Numbered from the stretch's first letter, positions 15,969 through 23,380 are shown. The stretch is DNA of 64,000 bases from Bacillus velezensis (GCF_001461825.1 NZ_LLZC01000004.1:124001-188000); one strand, 5' to 3'. A program made the numbers and translations. Notes: a model not told the origin generated them from the sequence alone.

Positions 15969-16322
15969 TTATAAACCGTAATAATAAGATAGTGTGGTGA
16001 CTGAAACGTAGCCTGTCGCTCCTGCATACGTGACTTTCAGCCATTTATTAGAATTGGTGTAGTGGCCTTGAACATATTCTCCGGTTACCCAAGAACCTGT
16101 AATTTTTTTACCGCTTGAGAATGTTGTGATCGTTGAACAGCTGACCTTAGAGCATGAGCGCATATTAGCACCGTAAATACCGACTGTACCCCCGCTGGCT
16201 AAAATGGAAACGTCCGGTTCAGCTTTAGGTTTGAAAGCTGCTGCTGATGCAGAGCCGCCAAAAGCGAATAAAGAAACAGCAAAAATCATGGCTAAAGAAA
16301 TGATCGACAAACGACGTACCAA
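15969..16322 (-). CDS. Secreted SH3-like (SH3b) protein
   Basis: This 117-residue protein starts at TTG 16322 (GAGGGGGAATTTTC upstream). A Sec signal peptide (RRLSIISLAMIFAVSLFAF, cleavage near GSASAAA) is followed by one bacterial SH3 domain of about 70 residues (YGANMRSCSKVSC, SSGKKITGSW, NKWLKVTYAGATGYVS). Such domains usually bind cell-wall peptide. Two cysteines sit where most SH3b domains have Gly/Ser in the ligand-binding turn, so a disulfide is likely after export. The family resembles YraI-type secreted SH3 proteins. A sigma-A promoter is visible at 16371-16399. Confidence 0.75.
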   Translation of the reverse strand: MVRRLSIISLAMIFAVSLFAFGGSASAAAFKPKAEPDVSILASGGTVGIYGANMRSCSKVSCSTITTFSSGKKITGSWVTGEYVQGHYTNSNKWLKVTYAGATGYVSVTTLSYYYGL

Positions 16323-16370
16323 GAAAATTCCCCCTCTTTTATCATATGGCTGGAAAGCTTTCCTGACGTT

Positions 16371-16399
16371 ATTATACTTTTTTGCCCGGGAGACTGAAA
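16371..16399 (-). promoter_or_regulatory. Promoter of the secreted SH3 gene
   Basis: On the minus strand a perfect -10 TATAAT (16371-16376) lies 17 bp from a weak -35 TTTCAG (16394-16399), about 50 bp before the start codon. Confidence 0.6.
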
Positions 16400-16551
16400 T
16401 AAGTCTAATGCTCCAACTTCTTTTCTTCGCAAGTGGCCATGCCGATTCTTTAATTGATAGATAACAGCGGTTTATTGGACTGGAATCACTGATATATCGT
16501 TGATTCAAACGTTTATTCAGAGCGGCCGGAGTTTTTCCGGAGGTCATTTGA

Positions 16552-16677
16552 ATGGTACAGAAAGGTTTTATCTTCCAATGGAAAGAAACATTATTATTCT
16601 ATTTACCCGGGAAAACGGAGGAAATACAGCGTCTTTTTCTCAGGATCAGTTGCACCGGACAGAAAGTTGTGAAGTGA
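16552..16677 (+). CDS. Possible 41-residue small protein
   Basis: An ATG at 16552 is preceded at ideal distance by GGAGGT (16539-16544). It opens a 41-codon frame (MVQKGFIFQWKETLLFY onward, ending GQKVVK). The peptide is basic with an aromatic N-terminal half. A plus-strand terminator-like hairpin lies about 85 bp downstream (16761-16799), which could end its transcript. No family is recognised. It fills part of an otherwise gene-free stretch of about 660 bp between the SH3 gene and mntH. Confidence 0.4.
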   Translation: MVQKGFIFQWKETLLFYLPGKTEEIQRLFLRISCTGQKVVK

Positions 16678-16760
16678 TATGGGCAAGTGTCCTCTTTTCA
16701 CCTTTTTAAAAAAACGCTCCACGCATCCGCGCATGATCGGACGCGGAAACACGCTTTGCG

Positions 16761-16799
16761 AACGGCATCGCTTCTTTCCCGGAACGATGCCGTTTTCAT
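16761..16799 (+). terminator. Terminator-like hairpin upstream of mntH
   Basis: AACGGCATCG pairs with CGATGCCGTT and is followed by TTCATTTT. It insulates mntH from upstream transcription and may end a transcript through the small frame at 16552. Confidence 0.65.
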
Positions 16800-16878
16800 T
16801 TTCGGACCTTTCTTCGGCGGGATACATATCATAGATAAAACAGGGCATCAATGTACCTGTTTATTGAACATAAAGAAC

Positions 16879-16907
16879 TTGACATCTCATAATAGCGGAT
16901 TTATGAT
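16879..16907 (+). promoter_or_regulatory. Sigma-A promoter of mntH
   Basis: A consensus TTGACA (16879-16884) is followed after 17 bp by TATGAT (16902-16907). The predicted start lies near 16914, just before the MntR box. Confidence 0.82.
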
Positions 16908-16920
16908 GTAGATAAAATAA

Positions 16921-16937
16921 TTTGCATCTAGGAAACT
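16921..16937 (+). promoter_or_regulatory. MntR box of mntH
   Basis: TTTGCATCTAGGAAACT resembles the imperfect palindrome bound by the manganese repressor MntR in front of Bacillus mntH. It directly follows the predicted transcription start, as expected for Mn-dependent repression. Confidence 0.75.
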
Positions 16938-16982
16938 TTTTGTTATTTAGCTAAAAATCTATCGGAATTTAGGTGAGACATA

Positions 16983-18257
16983 ATGAGCAAAGACATCTCA
17001 GCACAATCACTGCAATCAAAAGCCGTGCAGGATGCACTTGACGGCAAAAGCAAGGGATTCAAACGGCTTCTGCCTTTTTTAGGCCCCGCCTTTATCGCGG
17101 CGATTGCCTACATTGATCCGGGAAACTTCGCTACGAATATCTCAGCTGGTTCGAAATATGGGTATATGCTGCTGTGGGTCATCCTCTTTTCAAACTTGAT
17201 GGCTTTTTTAATTCAAGTTCTTTCCGCGAAGCTCGGCATTGCCACGGGTAAAAACCTTCCGGAAATCGCCAGAGACCGGTATCCGAAATGGGTATCCGCC
17301 GGGCTGTGGATACAGGGTGAACTGGTGATTATGGCAACTGATCTGGCAGAATTTATCGGGGCGGCGCTCGGGCTCAACCTGCTGTTCGGCATACCGATGG
17401 TTGAAGCGGCCATTATCGCGGCGATCGGATCATTCGCGATTTTAGAGCTGCAGCGCAGGGGTTACCGGGCGCTGGAAGCGGGCATCGCCGGACTTCTGTT
17501 TGTTGTGGTGATCGCCTTCGCTCTGCAAACCTTCTTTGCCAAACCTGACGCCGCCTCCGTTCTCGAAGGGCTGTTTATCCCGAAAATTGACGGAATGGAC
17601 AGTGTGCTCTTGGCAACCGGGATACTCGGCGCAACCGTGATGCCGCATGCCATTTACTTACATTCCGCACTGACACAGCGCCGTGTCGTCGGAAAAACGG
17701 ATAGTGAGCGGAAAAAGATTTTTAGATTCGAGACGATTGACATACTTATCGCGATGGTGATCGCCGGGGCGATTAACGCAAGCATGCTCATCGTCGCTGC
17801 CGCGCTTTTCTTCAAGAACGGGCTGTATGTAGAAGATTTAGACGTGGCTTATCAGCAATTCGGCCACTATATCGGACCGGCTTCAGCCATTCTCTTCGGG
17901 ATCGGGCTGCTGGCCGCAGGGCTTTCAAGCTCTTCTGTCGGCACATTGTCAGGCGATATTATCATGCAGGGCTTCATCCGTTACCGTATCCCGCTTTATT
18001 TGCGGCGTTTCATTACCATCATTCCGCCGATGATCATCATTATCTCGGGGGTCAACGCCACAGAAGCGCTCGTATGGAGCCAGGTCGTTCTTTCATTCGG
18101 CATCGCCTTTGCGCTCGTGCCGCTGATTATGTTTACAAGCAACAAACGCCTGATGGGCGCCCTGACGAACCGAAAATGGGTGACGGCTCTCGCCTGGCTG
18201 ATTGCGGTTTTGGTGATCGCGCTTAATCTGTTTGTGATCTACGATTCATTCCGTTAG
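16983..18257 (+). CDS. mntH: Manganese transporter MntH (NRAMP)
   Basis: This 424-residue NRAMP transporter has about 11 membrane helices. The metal-binding motifs are present: DPGNFATN in helix 1 (Asp45, Asn48) and MPHAIYLHS in helix 6. It imports Mn2+ with protons. The ATG at 16983 follows AGGTGAG. It is a single-gene unit with a strong promoter, an MntR box and a terminator. Compare ycsG (52586-53800) in this window, an NRAMP relative without the DPGN motif. Confidence 0.95.
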   Translation: MSKDISAQSLQSKAVQDALDGKSKGFKRLLPFLGPAFIAAIAYIDPGNFATNISAGSKYGYMLLWVILFSNLMAFLIQVLSAKLGIATGKNLPEIARDRYPKWVSAGLWIQGELVIMATDLAEFIGAALGLNLLFGIPMVEAAIIAAIGSFAILELQRRGYRALEAGIAGLLFVVVIAFALQTFFAKPDAASVLEGLFIPKIDGMDSVLLATGILGATVMPHAIYLHSALTQRRVVGKTDSERKKIFRFETIDILIAMVIAGAINASMLIVAAALFFKNGLYVEDLDVAYQQFGHYIGPASAILFGIGLLAAGLSSSSVGTLSGDIIMQGFIRYRIPLYLRRFITIIPPMIIIISGVNATEALVWSQVVLSFGIAFALVPLIMFTSNKRLMGALTNRKWVTALAWLIAVLVIALNLFVIYDSFR

Positions 18258-18292
18258 AAAAAAACCGGCCATAGCGGCCGGTTTTTCTTTTG
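18258..18292 (+). terminator. Terminator of mntH
   Basis: The stem AAAACCGGCC/GGCCGGTTTT is followed by TCTTTT. Confidence 0.88.
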
Positions 18293-18362
18293 GCGCCGGG
18301 TGCCGTTCGTATCTTTTTCCGGGCGTTTTTGGTATGATAGAAGAAAAATCGGAGTTTTGCTT

Positions 18363-18629
18363 ATGTCAGTATTTATCCTTTTTTATCTGTGGATTGTGCC
18401 GATTGTCATCGGCATCTTCTGTTCTCTTTTTGCTTATCGGACAACGGGTAAGAAACGTCTGATTCCCGGCTTTTTGATGATCGCATTAAGCATCGTTTCC
18501 TTAATCACGGGGCTTTGGATCGGCGGGGTGAACTATCATGTGTTCATCGGGGGCATGTTTTTATTCGGTACGTTATTGGCCGGCTCCGCCTTCCCGTTTT
18601 TCTTCGCTCTTTCACGCAAACGAAAATAA
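18363..18629 (+). CDS. Small membrane protein, YesK-like pattern
   Basis: This 88-residue protein has three hydrophobic helices with a basic loop (YRTTGKKRLIPG) between the first two and a basic tail (SRKRK). The spacing and the GLWIGGVNYHVFIGGM stretch recall small YesK-like membrane proteins, but this is only a resemblance. The ATG at 18363 has a CGGAG at modest distance and a TATGAT-type -10 upstream. The stop codon lies inside its terminator. It is the last gene before the accessory island. Confidence 0.6.
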   Translation: MSVFILFYLWIVPIVIGIFCSLFAYRTTGKKRLIPGFLMIALSIVSLITGLWIGGVNYHVFIGGMFLFGTLLAGSAFPFFFALSRKRK

Positions 18630-18652
18630 ACAGGCATGCCGCCTGTTTATTT
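18624..18652. terminator. Terminator at left edge of the island (copy 1)
   Basis: AAATAAACAGGC pairs with GCCTGTTTATTT. An almost identical copy lies at 21571-21602 after ydaP; the two differ only in loop bases and flank the accessory island. Confidence 0.85.
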
Positions 18653-18956
18653 TTATTCATTAACCCTGAATTATAAACCGCTCCGATAATGTGATTCCGC
18701 CTCAATCAGCCTGTACATGTGTTATATAGGCTTCAGCCCATGTCCCATCATCGAAACTGCAGCCAAAATGAATCCTGCTAAAGAAGATTTTGAATTATAA
18801 GAAAAATACTGTATGAAAATCCTATTTACCCCAAAAATACCTATTGATAGAATGGTATCTGAGAGGGGAAAATGTTCAAAGCGGATCATATCGGTCCCGC
18901 CTAAATACATAGTCTTTCATTTCTCTCTACACTACATTTCTAAAGGAGGATTTCCC

Positions 18957-19430
18957 ATTAGACACGCAGCTAAAGGCATTCTGTTTGCCGCATCTTTAGC
19001 CCTTGTAACTACTACTTTTGTCCCCGCATCCTTAGCTAAAGAAAATCATAATAATACTGCCAATGCCACTGGAACGACCAAATCATTTTTTTATCAGACT
19101 GATACGCAATTTTCCTACGGACTTAAAGCACAAAGCGATGCATCTGTGTCAAAACCAGTCAAAGATGTAATCAGAGAAGTGCTGAAAAATAAAACAAAAT
19201 TATTCAATCTTGTTGAAAAATTAGCAGGAAAGAAAATAAGAAATGAACTTGAATCCGTTTTCAATCAACACATAGAACCGGTTTTAAAGAAAATGCTGAA
19301 CGAGTATGTCGCCTTAAGCTGGACTGACGTGGAAAAGAATCTTTATCTTTCACTTAAAAAGTCCGGACTTTCTGACAGCCAGGCTAAAAACCTCGCTCAT
19401 TTGACAACTTTAGCAATGAAAGCATTTTAA
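18957..19430 (+). CDS. Secreted helical protein of unknown family, apparent ATT start
   Basis: This 157-residue protein has a signal peptide (RHAAKGILFAASLALVTTTF, cleavage near PASLA) and a mature part of about 130 residues. The mature part is Lys-rich, predicted helical and cysteine-free, with a Thr/Asn-rich N-terminus. The strong ribosome binding site AAAGGAGGA (18942-18950) points to an ATT at 18957; no ATG, GTG or TTG lies nearby in frame, and the distant ATG at 18813 has no ribosome binding site. It therefore uses a rare AUU start or has lost an ATG by one base change. A terminator and two membrane-protein genes follow, an arrangement like a bacteriocin with immunity, but no family is recognised. 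Confidence 0.6.
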   Translation: MRHAAKGILFAASLALVTTTFVPASLAKENHNNTANATGTTKSFFYQTDTQFSYGLKAQSDASVSKPVKDVIREVLKNKTKLFNLVEKLAGKKIRNELESVFNQHIEPVLKKMLNEYVALSWTDVEKNLYLSLKKSGLSDSQAKNLAHLTTLAMKAF

Positions 19431-19476
19431 AATCATTCATAAATGATCGTCAGGAAAATACGTATGAAGTAAATGC

Positions 19477-19511
19477 AAAGTGCTGTTAGATTCACTCTAA
19501 TAGCACTTTTT
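19477..19511 (+). terminator. Intra-cassette terminator hairpin
   Basis: AAAGTGCTGTTAGA pairs imperfectly with TCTAATAGCACTTT, followed by TTCATT. It separates the secreted-protein gene from the membrane-protein gene and would lower downstream expression. Confidence 0.75.
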
Positions 19512-19526
19512 CATTGGAGATGTCAC

Positions 19527-20084
19527 ATGACTGTCTTTTTTACTGTTTTGCTCACTTTCTTATGCTGCCTTGTGATTTCATCTCTTATTTTTATGATCCT
19601 ATTAAAAAAAGAGATCGTGGATACACCGCCAAACCGCTTAGCTCATGCAGCATTCATCGTACTTATTGGATTCTCTCTGTTCTTCGCTGTGACTGTCCCC
19701 AGCATGATTATTTGTTTTGCAGCTGTAACAATACATCATTTTTTCGGGGATTACATCATATATGGTTCACTTTCAGACTTATACATATTTTCTGTCGTCG
19801 TCAGTATTTTAGCTTTAGTTTATATGCTAATCCTTACGGCAATTGTAAAAGGAATGACTCATGTTTTGACATTGCCTGCTTGGTCAGCCTATATCCTTGA
19901 ATTCATTTTTGCATGGGCTGCTGTTTACTTCTCAATTCAATACGTTTCCAATCATATCATTGAGAACATATCTATATTTCAAGGTGGAGAAATTCTTCTT
20001 TCATTGTTCATCACTTTCTTATTTTCGGGATTGGATATCCTTTTCACTAATTTGGATAAGATCACAAAAGAGAAATTAGGCTAA
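19527..20084 (+). CDS. Polytopic membrane protein of unknown function (putative immunity or transport partner)
   Basis: This 185-residue protein has five to six hydrophobic helices and short loops (LLKKEIVDTPPNRLAHA between helices 1 and 2; LDKITKEKLG at the C-terminus). No family motif is recognised. The ATG at 19527 follows TTGGAGA. It lies 97 bp after the secreted-protein gene, with a terminator between, and 13 bp before the next gene. The context suggests self-protection or processing for the secreted protein, but that is inference. Confidence 0.6.
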   Translation: MTVFFTVLLTFLCCLVISSLIFMILLKKEIVDTPPNRLAHAAFIVLIGFSLFFAVTVPSMIICFAAVTIHHFFGDYIIYGSLSDLYIFSVVVSILALVYMLILTAIVKGMTHVLTLPAWSAYILEFIFAWAAVYFSIQYVSNHIIENISIFQGGEILLSLFITFLFSGLDILFTNLDKITKEKLG

Positions 20085-20097
20085 GGAGGTAACTGAT

Positions 20098-20277
20098 ATG
20101 AGGATCATGACATATATATTCTATTTTTCTATTTCTTTAGTTTTGCAGGTGGTATGGCTGCTGTTAATAAAAGATACTCCTAATATATTTCTGATAGATA
20201 TGATTACGGTGTCCTTCTTATTCACCCTCTTTATGTTCATCTTAGATCAAATTTTCAAAAAAAAGCGGACAACTTAG
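20098..20277 (+). CDS. 59-residue two-helix membrane protein
   Basis: The frame starts at ATG 20098 behind a near-perfect TAAGGAGGT. It encodes two hydrophobic helices (about residues 5-24 and 31-51) and a basic tail, FKKKRTT. It is 13 bp downstream of the polytopic membrane protein and clearly in the same operon. No homologue is recognised. Small two-helix proteins of this kind are common as bacteriocin immunity or accessory factors. Confidence 0.6.
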   Translation: MRIMTYIFYFSISLVLQVVWLLLIKDTPNIFLIDMITVSFLFTLFMFILDQIFKKKRTT

Positions 20278-20457
20278 GGACTGTTTTTTAATAATCCTCG
20301 GGCTTCTCTTTCGTTTTGAAATGATTCCGGATCTGGGGATGTTGCGGCGAACCGTTCATTAATGAATAACACCAGCCTCTGTAAAATACTTCTCCTTTTA
20401 TATAACATCCTGACTTTTCCGTCATATATTCAAACGAAAAAACTGCAAAAGGGAGTA

Positions 20458-20697
20458 ATGAAACATGATATTGTTTATTGGCAAGTTCATGTTGCTCTTT
20501 TTACTCTGTCGCTGGCATATTATTTGTTTAAAATTGTTTATTACAATATAGGGAAGAACATTGCGCGCTTAAAATCCCCAAAGGGACAAAGTACAAACCG
20601 GACGGCACTTGTGTTTGTCAAAAATGGAACTACACTGAATGATGGAGATTACTTTATGATCGCTGTTGTGACCGCTCTCTGGCTGTTCTTGAGATGA
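20458..20697 (+). CDS. Small hypothetical membrane protein
   Basis: The 79-residue frame from ATG 20458 has hydrophobic stretches at both ends (VHVALFTLSLAYYLF and MIAVVTALWLFL) and a polar centre (ARLKSPKGQSTNRTALVFVKNG). GGGAG lies only three bases before the ATG, which is short, so the start is uncertain; an upstream in-frame ATG at 20362 would add 32 residues. No family is recognised. It lies 180 bp after the cassette and 59 bp before the ydaP remnant. Confidence 0.45.
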   Translation: MKHDIVYWQVHVALFTLSLAYYLFKIVYYNIGKNIARLKSPKGQSTNRTALVFVKNGTTLNDGDYFMIAVVTALWLFLR

Positions 20698-20756
20698 AAC
20701 TGCATTGATTCTTCACGAGTTTTTTAATCAGCCATCGTTTTATAAGCGCCGGCTTC

Positions 20757-20928
20757 TTAAAACAGCCGTTTTAAGCTTTTCTTGAGTGACGGCATTTCGA
20801 TTTTTTGGTTTTCAAAGAAGTTTTTCAGCATGTATTTGCTGAAGCCCTTCGCTTGGCCGTAAGTGATTTTTCCCGGAAGCGGCGGCTCGTCGTCGATGAC
20901 GACCGGCTCATTTGAGTTGAGCGCTTCA
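20757..20928 (-). pseudogene. ydaP: Duplicated 3' end of ydaP (fragment)
   Basis: These 172 bases repeat the 3' end of ydaP at 21607-21790, including the stop codon, with no base difference noticed apart from a 12-base gap (four codons, AVIG). The fragment has no start and cannot make a protein. It marks a recombination junction inside the island. Confidence 0.92.
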
Positions 20929-21053
20929 AGAGACCTTCTTATTATTTCTTAAACAACAAACCGGTTCAAAACCAATTTAAAGTATTGAATAATTTAGAAT
21001 GTTTGTGTAAGTTTTGTATAACAAAAATTTAATAAGAGTGAGGAGGGAAACAT

Positions 21054-21491
21054 ATGATAATCAGAAGCGCGGAACCCTATGATGTAAAACAATTGACCGA
21101 TTTAATGTATTTATATATCGTGGATTTTTATAAAAGGCCTAAGCCACCGATTGAAAAGATACATCATTTAATTGAAATGTTATTTGAGAAGAACAGGGGT
21201 ATTCAATTCGTTGCTGAACAAGATGGGGAACTTGTTGGCTTTGCAACATTATATTTTAGTTTTAGTACGACGAAAGCAGAAAAAATAACAGTAATGAATG
21301 ATTTATTCGTAATAGAAAAAGCAAGAGGTACAGGAGCAGCCAAAGAATTGTTTAAAAGTTGCGAGAGATTTACAAAAGAAAACGGGTATGCGCATATGTC
21401 GTGGATAACTGCATCCGATAATTACCGTGCACAAAAATTTTATGAAAAGATGGGTGGCTCTCTTGGAACTTGGCTGACCTATTCCATTTAA
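21054..21491 (+). CDS. GNAT family N-acetyltransferase
   Basis: This 145-residue single-domain protein has the GNAT acetyl-CoA site at VIEKARGTGAAKELF (about residues 84-98) and the closing ASDNYRAQKFYEKMGG segment near the C-terminus. The substrate is unknown. The ATG at 21054 follows GTGAGGAGGG. Base composition is AT-rich like the rest of the island, and it lies between the ydaP fragment and the intact ydaP. About 125 bp of AT-rich sequence upstream probably holds its promoter (TATAAC near 21018). Confidence 0.82.
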   Translation: MIIRSAEPYDVKQLTDLMYLYIVDFYKRPKPPIEKIHHLIEMLFEKNRGIQFVAEQDGELVGFATLYFSFSTTKAEKITVMNDLFVIEKARGTGAAKELFKSCERFTKENGYAHMSWITASDNYRAQKFYEKMGGSLGTWLTYSI

Positions 21492-21570
21492 CCCGGGATG
21501 ACCTTATTGAAGAAAAGCCTAAAATAAAAAGCCGGACTTTTACTATGGCTTATCTGGGTAAATAACTAAA

Positions 21571-21602
21571 AAATAAACAGGCATACTGCCTGTTTATTTT
21601 TA
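21571..21602. terminator. Terminator between GNAT gene and ydaP (copy 2)
   Basis: AAATAAACAGGC pairs with GCCTGTTTATTT, with T-tracts on both strands. It ends ydaP on the minus strand and matches the terminator at 18624-18652. Confidence 0.85.
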
Positions 21603-21606
21603 TTTT

Positions 21607-23328
21607 TTAAAACAGCCGTTTTAAGCTTTTCTTGAGTGACGGCATTTCGATTTTTTGGTTTTCAAAGAAGTTTTTCAGCATGTATTTGCTGAAGCCCTTC
21701 GCTTGGCCGTAAGTGATTTTTCCCGGAAGCGGCGGCTCGTCGCCGATGACGGCGTCGATGACGACCGGCTCATTTGAGTTGAGCGCTTCATGAAAAGCGG
21801 GAGCCAATTCCTCGTGTTTCGTCACTTTGATGCCTTTTGCCCCGCAGCTTTCTGCAAAAGCGGCGTAATCCATATTTTGCAGCTGGGTGACGTAGTCAAT
21901 GTTGCCTTTGACCCGCTGTTCATATTCAATCATGCCTAAATTTTCGTTGTTTAATATGACAACCGTAATCGGCAGTTTATATTTAACAGCCGTCGGCAGG
22001 TCCTGCATCACCATTGAAAATCCGCCGTCTCCGCAAATGGCGATGGACTGCCGCTCAGGTTCGGCAAGGCTTGCGGCAATGGCTCCCGGAAGCCCGCATC
22101 CCATCGTGGCGAGCCAGCTTGAGACGATAAAGTCCTGCTTCTTCATCTTAAAATGGCGGGCCATCCACACCGTAACCGTTCCGACATCCACCGACAGGAC
22201 GGCGTCCTCTGCGGCGGCATCCTGAAGCCGGGCAATGACCTGCTGCGGCTTGAGCGGATGAGTCGCTTCAGTTTCATCCTTTTCGATTTCCTTCCACCAA
22301 TGCTTCATGTGCTCGGTGCAGGCGTCCAAAAATCTTCTGTCTTCTTTATATTCAATGTATTCCGTCAGCTCTTTCAGCCCCAGAGCCGCATCACTGACGA
22401 TTCCCGCATTGACGGGATAGCGCTTCCCGATTTTCGCCGGATCCGAATCAAGCTGAATAGCAGGCGTATCATCCGGGAGATAATCCCTGTATGGGAACGA
22501 CGTACCGAGCATGATCAGCAGATCGCATTCCTCCATTGCTTCGTAGGCGGGCTTTGTGCCGATTTGCCCGAGATTCCCGAGAAAGTGGGGATGGCTGTCA
22601 GGCACGACGCCTTTTGCCGGAAGGGTAATGACAATCGGAGCGGCCGCTTTATCGGCGAATGCGAGCAGCTCCTCTTTTGCCGATTTTAACCCTTGGCCGG
22701 CGAGAATGACCGGTTTTTTTGCGTTGTTAATATATTGCGCGCATGTCACGAGATGTTCTTTTTTCGGCTCTATATCGGCTTTGAGGTATATCGGCGATGT
22801 GTAAACCGGCTCCCGTTTGATTTTTTGCGCGAATAAATCATCAGAAACGGTTAAAACGGCAACGCCTTTTTTGCTGTAAGCCGTGCGGATCGCCTGATTC
22901 AGAAGATCGGGCAGCGCTTCTGCCGTATGTACTTGCTGGTTGAATACCGCCACGTCCTCAAACATTTGCTCTAATTTGATTTCCTGAAAGCTGTCACGGC
23001 CGATTTCATCGGAAGCCACCTGTCCCGCAATCGCCAGCACCGGAACGCCGTCCGCTTTGGCGTCGTATAAACCGTTCAGCAGATGAACGGCCCCCGGTCC
23101 TGCGATTGAAAGGCAGACACCGATCTGCCCGGTCAGTTTTGCCTCAGCCGCGGCAGCCAGGGCTGCGACTTCTTCGTGCCGGGTTTGGATGAATGTCAGG
23201 TTATTTCGTTCATGTCTCAGTTCTTCGATAAATTCATTAATGCTGTCTCCGGGAATGCCGTATATATGACCGACTCCCCATTGTTCAAGCAGCTCCGTCA
23301 TTACGTGTCCTGCTGTTTTACTTGGCAT
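21607..23328 (-). CDS. ydaP: Pyruvate oxidase-type ThDP enzyme YdaP
   Basis: This 573-residue thiamin diphosphate enzyme has the three POX/ALS domains. The catalytic glutamate is in TRHEEVAALAA (about residue 52), and the cofactor-binding GDGGFSMVMQD...NN motif lies in the last third. Relatives convert pyruvate to acetate or acetyl phosphate with a flavin. B. subtilis YdaP is a sigma-B-dependent stress protein. The ATG at 23328 follows AAAGGAGGATGC, and a sigma-B-like promoter is at 23355-23380. Its 3' end is duplicated at 20757-20928. Confidence 0.9.
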   Translation of the reverse strand: MPSKTAGHVMTELLEQWGVGHIYGIPGDSINEFIEELRHERNNLTFIQTRHEEVAALAAAAEAKLTGQIGVCLSIAGPGAVHLLNGLYDAKADGVPVLAIAGQVASDEIGRDSFQEIKLEQMFEDVAVFNQQVHTAEALPDLLNQAIRTAYSKKGVAVLTVSDDLFAQKIKREPVYTSPIYLKADIEPKKEHLVTCAQYINNAKKPVILAGQGLKSAKEELLAFADKAAAPIVITLPAKGVVPDSHPHFLGNLGQIGTKPAYEAMEECDLLIMLGTSFPYRDYLPDDTPAIQLDSDPAKIGKRYPVNAGIVSDAALGLKELTEYIEYKEDRRFLDACTEHMKHWWKEIEKDETEATHPLKPQQVIARLQDAAAEDAVLSVDVGTVTVWMARHFKMKKQDFIVSSWLATMGCGLPGAIAASLAEPERQSIAICGDGGFSMVMQDLPTAVKYKLPITVVILNNENLGMIEYEQRVKGNIDYVTQLQNMDYAAFAESCGAKGIKVTKHEELAPAFHEALNSNEPVVIDAVIGDEPPLPGKITYGQAKGFSKYMLKNFFENQKIEMPSLKKSLKRLF

Positions 23329-23354
23329 ACTGCATCCTCCTTTTACCTGTATTC

Positions 23355-23380
23355 ATCCCCTTTTTCATACGGGTTGAAAC
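23355..23380 (-). promoter_or_regulatory. Sigma-B promoter of ydaP
   Basis: On the minus strand GTTTCA is followed after 14 bp by GGGGAT, a good sigma-B match, with the ydaP start 27 bp downstream. Confidence 0.72.

Larger units (their letters stand above)
18653..21606. mobile_element. Accessory island between the small membrane protein gene and ydaP
   Basis: This stretch of about 3 kb is visibly more AT-rich than its neighbours. It is bounded by two copies of the same terminator (18624-18652 and 21571-21602) and contains a 172-bp copy of the 3' end of ydaP (20757-20928). Its genes have no counterpart that I recognise in the syntenic B. subtilis locus. No integrase or transposase is present, so gain by homologous recombination between repeated ends is the simplest reading. 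From 18653 to 18941 I see no convincing gene. Confidence 0.7.

Noticed and set aside
18722-18910. Minus-strand 62-codon frame at the left end of the island
   Set aside because: It has no ribosome binding site, domain or neighbour support. It may be remnant sequence but cannot be shown to be a gene.
18813-18956. N-terminal extension of the secreted protein from ATG 18813
   Set aside because: It has no ribosome binding site, would bury the signal peptide 50 residues inside, and contains the strong ribosome binding site of the ATT start.
18653-21606. Prophage or transposon as explanation of the island
   Set aside because: There is no integrase, transposase, phage structural gene, terminal inverted repeat or tRNA target. 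The duplicated ydaP tail fits homologous recombination better.
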